From assembly GCF_000292525.1 (NCBI RefSeq), contig NZ_AEYF01000008.1, positions 62,001 through 126,000 of the forward strand: a stretch of DNA of 64,000 nt, given 5' to 3'. The notes beneath the pieces are model-generated. The model was given only the letters and a program-made list of their open reading frames with translations. It was not told the DNA's origin and ran no database searches. How positions within the stretch are numbered: the first letter of the stretch is position 1; every line of letters begins with the position of its first letter. The translations under genes were made by a program, and so were the position numbers. The stretch is from Rhizobium sp. CCGE 510. Its GTDB lineage: Bacteria > Pseudomonadota > Alphaproteobacteria > Rhizobiales > Rhizobiaceae. Positions 52,682 through 60,933 of this stretch are shown in pieces.

Positions 52682-55051
52682 ATGCGAGAACTTCATCCTG
52701 CTATGACGGGCCTGCGGACGGTCGCTCCGAGCCTCGTGCATTATCCCGGAATTCCCACCCTGCCGCAGGGCACGGAGCGCTACAGAGCGAAGGGCGGCGG
52801 ATCGGTCGTCATCCGTGTCGAGGCGGGTGACCGCGTCAGTGTTATCGACAGCGAAGGCGGGCAGGTCTGCGAAATCTCTTTCCTCGACGAAAAGGGACGC
52901 TTCCTGGCGGCGGGTCTTGGAACGCCATTCAGCAATTCAGCCGAAGGTTTGAAGGCCATTCTTCAAGGGGAGGATGAGAGCGCTGCCCGCACGCGCGCAG
53001 CGCTTGCGCGGCGCGGCGCCGATCTCGCCGCGGCCGGAGCGCTCAGCATCTTCGGGGCGGGATCGACCCCACGCAGCCAGGCGGATTTCACGATTTCCAT
53101 GAAGGGCCTGCTGATCGTCGCGGCGCCCGCCGGCGCCATGTCGCCGGAGGCCCAGGATACGGCGACGCCGGTCGAGGTCAGGATCAAGCGCAGTCTGCTG
53201 ATCCGCGATTATGCCTCCGCCCTGCCGGAACCGGCTGCTGATCCGATCGAGGATATCCGCATCCGGGCGGCGACCGCTGCAGCCTATTTCGTGCGGGCCG
53301 GCGAATTCATCCAGATCATCGATGTTTATGGCCGCCAGTGCACCGATTTCCAGGCTTTCGCCGCCCGCAAGGTCGACAAGGGCCTCGATCTCGCGCTTGA
53401 TTCGACGGTTACCCGTACGTTGCTCAGCCGCAGCTACCCGATGCCGGGCCTGCCCTCCAAGGCCTTCGACCGAGACTTCGAGCCGCTGGTCGAGATCGTC
53501 CAGGATACGGTCGGGCGCCACGATGCTTTCGCGACCGCCTGCAATTCGCGCTATTACGACGACATGGGTTATCCCGGCCACGTCAACTGCACCGACAATT
53601 TCAACGCGGTGCTGGCGCCTTACGGCATTGCCGGCCGCAAGGGCTGGGAAGCGCTGAACTATTTCTACAACACCAATATCGACCACAACAACCAGCTCTA
53701 TCTCGACGAGCCCTGGTCGCGCCCCGGCGATTACGTGCTGATGCGGGCCTTGACCGATCTTGTCTGCGTCTCATCGTCCTGTCCCGACGATATCGACGCG
53801 GCGAACGGCTGGGATCCGACGGATATCCATGTCCGCACCTTTTCCGGAAAAGAAAAATTCTCACGAGCGGTGGCCTATCGCATGACCCCAGATGCCGACG
53901 CCGAACTAACGCGCGAAACCGCCTTCCATCCCCGCCTTTCCAGACTGACGCGCGATTACACCGAATATCGCGGCTACTGGCTGCCGACCCGCTTTTCCGC
54001 CGCAGGACCGGTCGAGGAATACTGGGCCTGCCGCGAACGCGCCGCCGTCATCGATCTCTCGCCTTTGCGGAAGTTCGAGGTGACGGGGCCGGATGCCGAG
54101 GAATTGCTGCAATATTGCCTGACACGCGACGTGCGCAAACTGTCGACCGGCCAGGTCGTCTATTCCGCCATGTGCTACGAAAACGGCGGCATGATCGACG
54201 ACGGCACGCTCTTCCGGCTCGGCGACAAGAACTTCCGCTGGATCGGCGGCGATGATTTCAGCGGCATATGGCTGCGTCAGCAGGCCGAAAAGAAAGGCTT
54301 CAAAGCCTGGGTTCGCTCCTCGACCGATCAGATGCACAATATCGCCCTGCAGGGGCCGAAGAGCCGCGAGATCCTCAAGGAGATCATCTGGACGGCGCCG
54401 CGCCAGCCTGACATCAGCGAGCTCGAATGGTTCCGCTTTACCGTCGGCCGCATCGGCGGTTTCGAGGGCGCTCCCGTCGTCGTCTCGCGCACGGGCTATA
54501 CCGGCGAACTCGGTTACGAGATCTTCTGCCATCCGAAGGATGCGCTGACGGTGTTCGACGCGGTCTGGGAGGCAGGGCAGCCGCACGGGTTGAAGCCGAT
54601 GGGGTTGGAGGCGCTCGACATGGTTCGCATCGAGGCAGGTCTGATCTTTGCCCATCACGAATTCACCGACCAGACGGACCCGTTCGAGGCCGGCATCGGC
54701 TTCACCGTGCCGCTGAAATCCAAGCAGGACGATTTCATCGGCCGCGAGGCGCTGATCCGGCGCAAGGAACATCCGCGCCATCTGCTCGTCGGCCTCGACA
54801 TCAAGGCCAATGAGGCGGTCGGCCACGGCGATTGCGTCCATATCGGCCGGGCCCAGGTCGGCGTCGTCACCAGCGCCACCCGCTCGCCGATCCTCGGCAA
54901 GACGATCGCGCTTGCCCGCATCGACGTCATGCATGCAAGTCCCGGCACCGAGGTCGAAATCGGCAAGCTCGACGGCCACCAGAAACGCCTGCCGGCGACG
55001 ATCGTGCCGCTTTCGCACTACGATCCGCAGAAGACGCTGCCGCGCTCTTGA
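52682..55051 (+). CDS. DUF1989 - aminomethyltransferase (GcvT-like) fusion protein
   Basis: A 789-residue protein of two functional halves. Residues about 20-390 contain two DUF1989-type units, the second fuller (FIQIIDVYGRQCTDFQAF; HDAFATACNSRYYDDMGYPGHVNCTDNFNAVL). This family is associated with urea carboxylase and amine metabolism. Residues about 410-790 are a folate-binding GcvT-type aminomethyltransferase (TGPDAEELLQYCLTRDV; RTGYTGELGYEIFC; LDMVRIEAGL; C-terminal barrel LVGLDIKANEAVGHGDCV). I favour the ATG at 52682 with GAGGGT upstream; in-frame alternatives at 52658 and a GTG at 52646 exist. It probably demethylates or degrades an imported amine with tetrahydrofolate. Confidence 0.82.
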   Translation: MRELHPAMTGLRTVAPSLVHYPGIPTLPQGTERYRAKGGGSVVIRVEAGDRVSVIDSEGGQVCEISFLDEKGRFLAAGLGTPFSNSAEGLKAILQGEDESAARTRAALARRGADLAAAGALSIFGAGSTPRSQADFTISMKGLLIVAAPAGAMSPEAQDTATPVEVRIKRSLLIRDYASALPEPAADPIEDIRIRAATAAAYFVRAGEFIQIIDVYGRQCTDFQAFAARKVDKGLDLALDSTVTRTLLSRSYPMPGLPSKAFDRDFEPLVEIVQDTVGRHDAFATACNSRYYDDMGYPGHVNCTDNFNAVLAPYGIAGRKGWEALNYFYNTNIDHNNQLYLDEPWSRPGDYVLMRALTDLVCVSSSCPDDIDAANGWDPTDIHVRTFSGKEKFSRAVAYRMTPDADAELTRETAFHPRLSRLTRDYTEYRGYWLPTRFSAAGPVEEYWACRERAAVIDLSPLRKFEVTGPDAEELLQYCLTRDVRKLSTGQVVYSAMCYENGGMIDDGTLFRLGDKNFRWIGGDDFSGIWLRQQAEKKGFKAWVRSSTDQMHNIALQGPKSREILKEIIWTAPRQPDISELEWFRFTVGRIGGFEGAPVVVSRTGYTGELGYEIFCHPKDALTVFDAVWEAGQPHGLKPMGLEALDMVRIEAGLIFAHHEFTDQTDPFEAGIGFTVPLKSKQDDFIGREALIRRKEHPRHLLVGLDIKANEAVGHGDCVHIGRAQVGVVTSATRSPILGKTIALARIDVMHASPGTEVEIGKLDGHQKRLPATIVPLSHYDPQKTLPRS

Positions 55052-55154
55052 TCTAAGCGTTCGAGGCTGGTGACGCAGATTGGTTCCTGGCAACGCGATG
55101 ATGTCTCCCGCTTTAAACCGATCGGTAAAGATGCTTGACAGCCGTTATCGCTGC

Positions 55155-56387
55155 CTAATCTTTACCGCTCGATAAACCGGCGGACGCGGTCCACATGCTC
55201 AGGCTGCTCTCAACGAGCGCCTCCAGCTCGCTTGGGTTTGCGCCGGCCCCTCCCTGCGTGAGAATGCCGTGCATCAGGGATTGGACGAAGCGCACGAGAC
55301 CGTCGACATTGACTGTCAGCAGCAGATCGCCCTCGCGTTTGGCCCGCTCAAACCGGGCGGCGAGCAGGTCGCGCCCGATGGCCTGGCGCCTGAGGACCTC
55401 ATTGCGGATCGCCTGCGCCTCGTCACCCCCCTGCATCGCGTTAAGAACCATGAGGCAGCCGCGCGGTTGCTCCTCGTCCAACTGGTCACGTAACGCCCCT
55501 TTCAAAAGTGCCTCGAAAACGCCACGCGCCGTCGGGGCCTGGAGTGCCTCGGTCATGTAGTCCTTCCGAAGCGACTGGTAGAGGTCGAGAGCCTTGAAAA
55601 ACAGCGCTTCCTTGTTGCCGAATGCGGCGTAGAGACTGGGGCGGGTGATCCCCATCGCCTCAGTGAGATCACTGAGCGACGCGCCCGTAAAACCCCTGGT
55701 CCAGAAGACCTTCATGGCAGCATCGAGCGCTGCATCCGCACTAAACCGTCGCGGGTCGCGGCTTCGCTCCCCCGCCGGCGGCGAGCTCGCTGTGCCAATG
55801 ATCGTAGCGGCTGCAACGTCACTGATCGCCCGCCACGCCGCTACCGCCTGCTCGGCAGCCTCTCGCAGGTCGCCGTGCGGTGCCCCGCCGGCGGCCTTCA
55901 TGGCGAGACCGCCGAGCACTGCCGTTACGTAGTTCGCCAACCTTGAGGCATCGGCGTCTGCCGGCAGGTCGCCCGCCTGCTTCGCTTTTTCGAGCCGGTC
56001 TCGTAGTTTCAGTTCTGCCGATTGGCGGCGATGCAGCAGCGCGGGCGGGATGTCGGCATTCTCCGCGCCCATCGCCAAACCCGCATGGACGAGAACGCGG
56101 CTCGACGTCTGCTCCGGCGAGGTCGTCAACAGGCGTCTGACGACTCCTTCGGCCGTCGGCGCGGCGAGCGCGCATGTCCAGTGCTCGTCCTCGCGAGCGC
56201 TACAGCGCTTAAGTACGGCGTCGAAGAGCCCGCGCTTGCTTCCGAAGGCGGCGTAGATGCTAGGGGAGTTTAGACCCATCGCGGCTGTCAGTTCCACCAT
56301 GGTTGATCCGTCGTAGCCATGGCGGCCGAACACGTCCGCCGCGCGATCCAGCACTTCACTTTCTTCGAACGCACGAGGACGGGCCAT
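55155..56387 (-). CDS. Fused double TetR-family regulator
   Basis: A 410-residue protein made of two complete TetR units in tandem. Unit 1 (about 1-195) has the HTH with TMVELTAAMGLNSPSIYAAFGSKRGLFDAVL. Unit 2 (about 215-410) has SLSDLTEAMGITRPSLYAAFGNKEALFFKAL. Each HTH is followed by its own helical ligand domain with the closing segment of the YvdT/AcrR type (e.g. ALVESSLSMW). The start ATG at 56385-56387 gives the usual MARPR N-terminus. It is divergent from a crotonase gene 138 bases away. A pseudo-dimer in one chain is implied; no frameshift or stop separates the units. Confidence 0.9.
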   Translation of the reverse strand: MARPRAFEESEVLDRAADVFGRHGYDGSTMVELTAAMGLNSPSIYAAFGSKRGLFDAVLKRCSAREDEHWTCALAAPTAEGVVRRLLTTSPEQTSSRVLVHAGLAMGAENADIPPALLHRRQSAELKLRDRLEKAKQAGDLPADADASRLANYVTAVLGGLAMKAAGGAPHGDLREAAEQAVAAWRAISDVAAATIIGTASSPPAGERSRDPRRFSADAALDAAMKVFWTRGFTGASLSDLTEAMGITRPSLYAAFGNKEALFFKALDLYQSLRKDYMTEALQAPTARGVFEALLKGALRDQLDEEQPRGCLMVLNAMQGGDEAQAIRNEVLRRQAIGRDLLAARFERAKREGDLLLTVNVDGLVRFVQSLMHGILTQGGAGANPSELEALVESSLSMWTASAGLSSGKD

Positions 56388-56524
56388 TGCCAACCATCTT
56401 TCTGTAATGTACGTAACATAACTGGCTCGGCACCCGATGCCAATAGTGGCGTTCGGCACCAGCTGTTCTGTAGCAGGCGTTCTGCCTGCCTGGCTATAAG
56501 GGTCAGTAAATTAGGAGATAAGAC

Positions 56525-57313
56525 ATGAGTTCGTTCCGTTTCGAGCAGCATGGTACGGTGGGCAAGATGATCTTGCTCGGTGACGCGGCCAGCGAGCCGG
56601 GAGCCGATTATCCCTCGTCGCTGAGGGCTGGCGTGCGCCAGGCATACGAGAGCGACATACGCGTTCTTCACCTGACGTCCGCATCCGGCAGCTTCGCCGT
56701 GGCAGACAACCTCGGCGAAATCGGAAACAAGGGATCGAAATTCCTGGAAGCGTTCGCCGCGGACATCATGGCCTCGTATCGCGCGATTGAGGAATTGCCG
56801 ATACCTACGGTTGCCTCTGTAAGCGGAATGGCGCTGGGCGGTGGTTTTGAACTGCTTCTCGCATTCGATTTTCTCGTCGCAGCAGAGTCGGCAATGCTGG
56901 TCCTCCCAGAAGTATCGGTCGGCGGCGTCCCCATGGCCGGCGGAGTGCAGCGTCTCGCCGATCGGGTAGGCAGAGCGCGCGCCACGCGTCTGGTCCTGCT
57001 CTCGGAGCCAATATTTGGCAAGATCGCTGTGGATCTGGGTGTCGCAACCCACTCAGCTTCTGATGCCGAACTTGAAAAGGTCGCGGACGATCTCCTGCAG
57101 CGCCTCGCGAACGGACCAACCCTCGCCTACGGGAAGGCTCGCTCGCTTATCCGAGCTTGGTCGTCGGGCGGCGTGTCGGCTGCGGACATCATCACCGCCC
57201 AACTCACCACCGGTATCCTCGACACCAAGGATGGCGCAGATGGAATGGCCGCTGCAACCGCGGCTCTTGAGAAACATGAGCCGATTCCACAGATCCAGTT
57301 TTCCGGACGGTAG
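56525..57313 (+). CDS. Enoyl-CoA hydratase/isomerase (crotonase) family protein
   Basis: A 262-residue crotonase-fold protein. The oxyanion-hole segment is SGMALGGGFELLLAFDFLVAAESA and the second active-site region VLPEVSVGGVPMAGGVQRLADRVG, with conserved Glu in PEV. The first oxyanion segment FAVADNLGEIG departs from the consensus, so the exact acyl-CoA reaction is uncertain. GGAGA precedes the ATG. Divergent from the double TetR, which probably controls it; the gap contains TGT-ACGTA-ACA near 56409. Confidence 0.82.
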   Translation: MSSFRFEQHGTVGKMILLGDAASEPGADYPSSLRAGVRQAYESDIRVLHLTSASGSFAVADNLGEIGNKGSKFLEAFAADIMASYRAIEELPIPTVASVSGMALGGGFELLLAFDFLVAAESAMLVLPEVSVGGVPMAGGVQRLADRVGRARATRLVLLSEPIFGKIAVDLGVATHSASDAELEKVADDLLQRLANGPTLAYGKARSLIRAWSSGGVSAADIITAQLTTGILDTKDGADGMAAATAALEKHEPIPQIQFSGR

Positions 57314-57344
57314 CTCCATCAAGCGTTGGTCATCATTGCTCCGA

Positions 57345-57373
57345 GTTCGGCAGCGGCTGGTCTGCTGCCGAAC
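57345..57373 (+). terminator. Stem-loop after the crotonase gene
   Basis: GTTCGGCAGC pairs perfectly with GCTGCCGAAC around a 9-base loop, 31 bases after the stop codon. No T-tract. The following 130 bases up to the cold-shock promoter hold nothing I recognise. Confidence 0.55.
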
Positions 57374-57503
57374 ATCGGCCCAACGGCCTTTGCATAGGTG
57401 TGGTATCAGCTCGATACCATTGAGAAGAGCCGATTCTGTGGCGTTGTGTAAAACCACCTAGATGCAACCCTTTAGAGAATTGAGAGTTTCGAAAAACTAA
57501 AAG

Positions 57504-57532
57504 TTGACAAATTCGACTTCGATGATTATATC
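57504..57532 (+). promoter_or_regulatory. Strong sigma-70-type promoter of the cold-shock gene
   Basis: TTGACA (57504-57509) and TATATC (57527-57532) are separated by exactly 17 bases. Transcription would begin near 57539, leaving a leader of about 137 bases before the ATG, as usual for cold-inducible csp mRNAs whose 5' region folds with temperature. Confidence 0.75.
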
Positions 57533-57675
57533 GGGATTGTCGATATTGCTTGTTTGACTTTTGTTATCGCACGCCGACAACGTGCCCTGGACGAACTTCC
57601 CTCTTCAAAATCGAGATTATCATCCGTCGTGCATCTCGCACGTGCGGCCTGTCAATTGCTATGAAAGGGTTTGTT

Positions 57676-57885
57676 ATGACCACTGGCACAGTTAAATGGT
57701 TCAATTCCACCAAGGGCTTCGGCTTCATTCAGCCTGATGACGGCGGCGCCGATGCCTTCGTTCACATCTCTGCCGTCGAGCGCGCCGGCATGCGCGAAAT
57801 CGTCGAAGGCCAGAAGATCGGCTACGAGCTTGAACGCGATAACAAGTCGGGCAAAATGTCCGCTTGCAATCTTCAAGCTGCTTAA
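57676..57885 (+). CDS. Cold-shock domain protein (CspA family)
   Basis: A 69-residue single-strand nucleic-acid-binding protein and RNA chaperone. RNP1 is KGFGFI (13-18), RNP2 is AFVHI (27-31), and the start is TGTVKWFNSTKGFGFI. I chose the ATG at 57676 because AAAGGG lies six bases upstream and family members begin at this point; an in-frame ATG at 57661 would add five residues. A rho-independent terminator follows. Confidence 0.95.
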   Translation: MTTGTVKWFNSTKGFGFIQPDDGGADAFVHISAVERAGMREIVEGQKIGYELERDNKSGKMSACNLQAA

Positions 57886-57947
57886 ATTGATATCGGCTTT
57901 CCTTTGACCACGGATGTACTGGCACTGTTGAAAGCGTGATACCGGCG

Positions 57948-57977
57948 AGGTCAGGCAAATTGCCTGGCCTTTTTGTT
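57948..57977 (+). terminator. Intrinsic terminator of the cold-shock gene
   Basis: AGG-T-CAGGCA pairs with TGCCTG-G-CCT around a 3-base loop and is followed by TTTTGTT, 63 bases after the stop codon. Confidence 0.85.
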
Positions 57978-58000
57978 GCGTTCGCTGAGCGGACACTGCA

Positions 58001-58090
58001 TCATTCCTTAAACCGGAATCGGTTTAAGGAATGACGCAGCAATTCCAAGCGTTCCACCGTCCTTTGCTTAAAAAGACGCGCGGCGCTTAA
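58001..58090. repeat. Intergenic palindromic repeat of a third type
   Basis: TCATTCCTTAAACCG and CGGTTTAAGGAATGA form a perfect 15-base-pair stem with a GAAT loop (58001-58034). The adjoining stretch, CGCAGCAATTCC ... AAGACGCGCGGCGCTT up to about 58090, resembles the second half of a mosaic repeat I recall as common between rhizobial genes. The boundary on the right is uncertain. Confidence 0.6.
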
Positions 58091-58108
58091 ATGAAATCCA
58101 GGACGAAT

Positions 58109-58333
58109 ATGACAGACACACACAGCAAATCACGCCAGCAGGCGGAGATCGCTTTCGGAAACGCACAATCGCAATTCTTGGCGCGCAGCCGTGCGGTGGA
58201 AGAGATTGATCAGACCGTTCGCGCCCGCGAGGAAAAGACCTTGAGATTGCGCGAAGCCCGTGAGGCCAAAGAATTGCAGGATCGCTCGATGGCGGCCACA
58301 ACCCCGGCTGTGAAGCGAAAAAAGAAAATTTGA
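58109..58333 (+). CDS. Small charged protein of unknown function downstream of csp
   Basis: A 74-residue protein, MTDTHSKSRQQAEIAFGNAQ onward, rich in Arg, Glu and Ala and probably helical, with a lysine-rich tail (VKRKKKI). AGGACGA precedes the ATG at 58109; an in-frame ATG at 58091 lacks a ribosome site. I do not recognise a domain. Its place between a cold-shock gene and another charged helical protein suggests co-expression in stress, without direct evidence. Confidence 0.7.
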   Translation: MTDTHSKSRQQAEIAFGNAQSQFLARSRAVEEIDQTVRAREEKTLRLREAREAKELQDRSMAATTPAVKRKKKI

Positions 58334-58339
58334 TTTAAG

Positions 58340-58444
58340 TCTGGATGATTTTACGCCGGATTGGCATAATATCATCTGGATCCAAATCGAAGAAATAGAG
58401 CATAGGGTCTTCGAAAACCGCACGGTTTTCGGCATCATGCTCTA
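58340..58444. repeat. Degraded RIME-like element, type 1
   Basis: TAGAGCAT ... ATGCTCTA (58396-58444) encloses a CGAAAACC/GGTTTTCG stem and corresponds to the second palindrome of the element at 34677-34730. The preceding stretch (GATGATTTTACGCC / GGCATAATATCATC) is a mutated first palindrome. Confidence 0.6.
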
Positions 58445-58474
58445 ACGTCGAAGCCAAATAGTCAGGTAACAAAG

Positions 58475-58855
58475 TTGAAACACGCCAAAAACAACGAGCT
58501 TTCCGATCGTCGCAGCGCCGCTGCCGAAGCCAAGGCAGCTCTCCTCAACGCTTATCGTACTGCCAAGGATACGGCCGAACCCACCCGGCTCGCAAAGCAG
58601 GCAGAGCGTCAAGCTGTCGCTGAAGCCAGGGAAGAACGTCGCGCCGAGCGGGAACGGGTAAAGCGTGAGGAATTGGAGCGGGCTCAAGCCGCAGAAGCTG
58701 AACGTCAGGCGGCCGCCGAGGCCGAAGCACGTGCCGACGCCGACGCGCGCGAAGCCGCTGACAAGGACCGGATCGCTCGGGTGATTGCCGATGAAGCCGC
58801 CCGTAAGGCCGCACGCGACCTGCGCTACGCCAATCGAAAAGCCAGAAAGTCGTGA
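58475..58855 (+). CDS. DUF6481-like coiled-coil protein
   Basis: A 126-residue, extremely charged protein. After KNNELSDRRSAAAEAKAALLNAYR it is almost continuous Glu/Arg/Ala helix (REERRAERERVKREELERAQAAEAERQ...) with a lysine/arginine-rich end (RYANRKARKS). The start is a TTG at 58475 with AGGTAA upstream. I recall this rhizobial family as DUF6481; its function is unknown. It lies 141 bases after the preceding small gene, with a degraded repeat between. Confidence 0.75.
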   Translation: MKHAKNNELSDRRSAAAEAKAALLNAYRTAKDTAEPTRLAKQAERQAVAEAREERRAERERVKREELERAQAAEAERQAAAEAEARADADAREAADKDRIARVIADEAARKAARDLRYANRKARKS

Positions 58856-58896
58856 CTGTCAGCGCTGCCTGTCGTCTGAACAGGCAGCGCGCTCTT

Positions 58897-59157
58897 TCAA
58901 GCGGCCTGCACGGCTGCATTCAACGGGATTTCGACATCGATCTCGAGCGTCGAGACGTATTCGTTGCGATCGATCGTTACCTGCACCTTGTCGTGGTCGA
59001 GCTGTACGTGCTTGGCGATCACCGCGAGAATTTCTTCGCGCAGCAGCGTGACGAGGTCCGAGCCCGTCGAAGAGCGCTCGTGGGCAAGAAGCACCTGCAG
59101 GCGTTCGCGAGCGGCCGGTGCGGTTCTCTGCTTGTTGAAAAGACGGAAAATATTCAT
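58897..59157 (-). CDS. minE: Cell division topological specificity factor MinE
   Basis: An 86-residue protein that drives MinD off the membrane and produces pole-to-pole oscillation. The N-terminal membrane and MinD-contacting segment is [28 protein letters not shown], followed by the beta dimer domain ([26 protein letters not shown]). The ATG overlaps the minD stop codon (ATGA, 59154-59157). Last gene of minCDE. Confidence 0.96.
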   Translation of the reverse strand: MNIFRLFNKQRTAPAARERLQVLLAHERSSTGSDLVTLLREEILAVIAKHVQLDHDKVQVTIDRNEYVSTLEIDVEIPLNAAVQAA

Positions 59158-59969
59158 GCCGCCCTCCGTCCGAAGATTTTGCCGAAAATATTCCGCTTTT
59201 CCTCAGGGATCGCCATCGGCACCAACTCGCCGGCGAGCCGGCGGGCGGCATCGAAATAGGCCATCGCAGCCGGGCTGCGGCTTTCTGCCAACGTGACCGG
59301 CGCCCCGATGTTGGACGCCCGCAGGACATCCATGCTTTCGGGCACGATGCCGAGCAGCGGGATGGACAGGATTTCCAGGACGTCGTCGACCTTGAGCATG
59401 TCGCCGCGCTCGGCGCGGTTGGCGTCGTAGCGGGTGAGAAGCAGGTGTTTTTCCATCCGCTCGCCGCGTTCGGCCTTGGCGGTCTTGGCATCCAGCAGAC
59501 CGATGATGCGATCCGAATCGCGTACCGACGAGACTTCCGGATTGGTGACGACAACGGCAACATCGGCATGGCGCATGGCAAGCGTTGCACCGCGCTCGAT
59601 CCCGGCGGGGCTGTCGCAGATGATCCAGTCGAAATAGCGCTTCAGATCGGTGATGACCCGTTCCACGCCCTCCGCCGTCAGATTGTCCTTGTCGCGCGTC
59701 TGCGAGGCCGGCAGCAGGAACAGCGTCTCCAGCCTTTTGTCGCGGATCAGCGCCTGGGTAAGCTTGGCGTCGCCCTGGATGACATTGATCAGGTCGTAGA
59801 CGACCCTGCGTTCGGCGCCCATGACAAGGTCGAGATTGCGCAAGCCGACGTCGAAATCGACGACGACGACTTTTTCATTGCGTTGCGCCAGGGCCGCTCC
59901 CAATGCGGCGGTCGAGGTCGTCTTGCCAACCCCTCCCTTGCCTGACGTGACGACGATCACTTTCCCCAT
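59154..59969 (-). CDS. minD: Septum site-determining ATPase MinD
   Basis: A 271-residue deviant-Walker ATPase that binds the membrane in its ATP form and recruits MinC. The P-loop is GKGGVGKTT (10-18), and [16 protein letters not shown] and [12 protein letters not shown] are the switch regions. The C-terminal amphipathic membrane-targeting helix is [14 protein letters not shown]. It lies 31 bases after minC. Confidence 0.97.
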   Translation of the reverse strand: MGKVIVVTSGKGGVGKTTSTAALGAALAQRNEKVVVVDFDVGLRNLDLVMGAERRVVYDLINVIQGDAKLTQALIRDKRLETLFLLPASQTRDKDNLTAEGVERVITDLKRYFDWIICDSPAGIERGATLAMRHADVAVVVTNPEVSSVRDSDRIIGLLDAKTAKAERGERMEKHLLLTRYDANRAERGDMLKVDDVLEILSIPLLGIVPESMDVLRASNIGAPVTLAESRSPAAMAYFDAARRLAGELVPMAIPEEKRNIFGKIFGRRAA

Positions 59970-60000
59970 TTCTCTCTCCTTTGTCGCGGCCGCAGCCGGC

Positions 60001-60723
60001 TCAGATGATTTTCTCTGCCATGATCGCGTCGTCTTCGAGCCAGAGCTGGACAGCCTGTCCGCGAAGATTGGGGGCCATGTCTTCCGCCATTTTGTAGATG
60101 CCGTCGATTGCCACCAGCTCGGCCTCGAGCTTGCGGCAAAAGATCCGCGCCGATGCGTTTCCGATGGACCCTGCCATGGCGCGGCCGCGCAGCGCCCCGT
60201 AGATATGGACCGAGCCGCCGGCGATGACCTCGGCGCCCGACGCGACCGATCCGATGACGGTGACGTCGCCCTCCGGGAAGATCACCGATTGTCCCGAGCG
60301 CACGGGTTCGCGGATGACGATCGATTGCGTCGTTGCCGGGCGGAGCTCGGGGGAAGCCGGTTTGCTCGACGAATCGACAGGCTCATTCGGCTGAACCTCG
60401 ATGTCGGAAGCAGAGCGGCCGCCTTTGAGCGCCGGCGGCATGCCGGAGCCGAGAACGGAAGGTCGCGCGCCCTCAATGCCCATGATGCTGACATTGCGCT
60501 TGGCAAGTTCGGCGATGAGCTCCTTGAGCTGCGGCTTGTCGATCTGCAGGTCCGTCAGGTCGAGCACGACAGGGCGCCCCAGGAAGAAGCCGGCTGAACG
60601 GGCAGCCAGATCGTCCAGCCTGATCAACCAATCATCGATGGGAAGATCCGGGGATAGCATGACCGCCAGGAAAGAGCGGCCCTTGATGCGGATAGAGCGA
60701 GCGTCTGTTAGCACTTTGGTCAT
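60001..60723 (-). CDS. minC: Septum site-determining protein MinC
   Basis: A 240-residue FtsZ-polymer inhibitor. The N-terminal MinC_N domain (SIRIKGRSFLAVMLSPDLPIDDWLIRLDDLAARSAGFFLGRPVVLDL) and the C-terminal beta-helix domain (VRSGQSVIFPEGDVTVIGSVASGAEVIAGGSVHIYGALRGRAMAG) are separated by a proline- and serine-rich linker. First gene of minCDE. A CtrA-type box lies 42 bases upstream of the ATG. Confidence 0.96.
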   Translation of the reverse strand: MTKVLTDARSIRIKGRSFLAVMLSPDLPIDDWLIRLDDLAARSAGFFLGRPVVLDLTDLQIDKPQLKELIAELAKRNVSIMGIEGARPSVLGSGMPPALKGGRSASDIEVQPNEPVDSSSKPASPELRPATTQSIVIREPVRSGQSVIFPEGDVTVIGSVASGAEVIAGGSVHIYGALRGRAMAGSIGNASARIFCRKLEAELVAIDGIYKMAEDMAPNLRGQAVQLWLEDDAIMAEKII

Positions 60724-60764
60724 CTATGTGAAGAAATCGTTGACCATGTGTAGCGCTTCTATGG

Positions 60765-60780
60765 TTAACAAAAAGTTAAC
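60765..60780 (-). promoter_or_regulatory. CtrA-type box upstream of minCDE
   Basis: TTAA-N7-TTAAC is matched exactly (TTAA at 60765-60768 and 60776-60779, C at 60780), and the surrounding GTTAAC pair makes it nearly symmetric. It is 42 bases from the minC ATG. In Sinorhizobium meliloti CtrA is reported to control the Min system. Confidence 0.7.
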
Positions 60781-60933
60781 ACAGCCTTAAGATTCCCCGC
60801 AGCGGCACGCGGTTTTCCAGCCGCGGAATCGCAGCAATCCATTGAAAAAATGAGGCAATATCAGGAAGCATCAAACGGTTAATAAGCGGACTTTCGTCGG
60901 CGGTCAGAAATATTTTGTAGCCCGGGGAAACGC

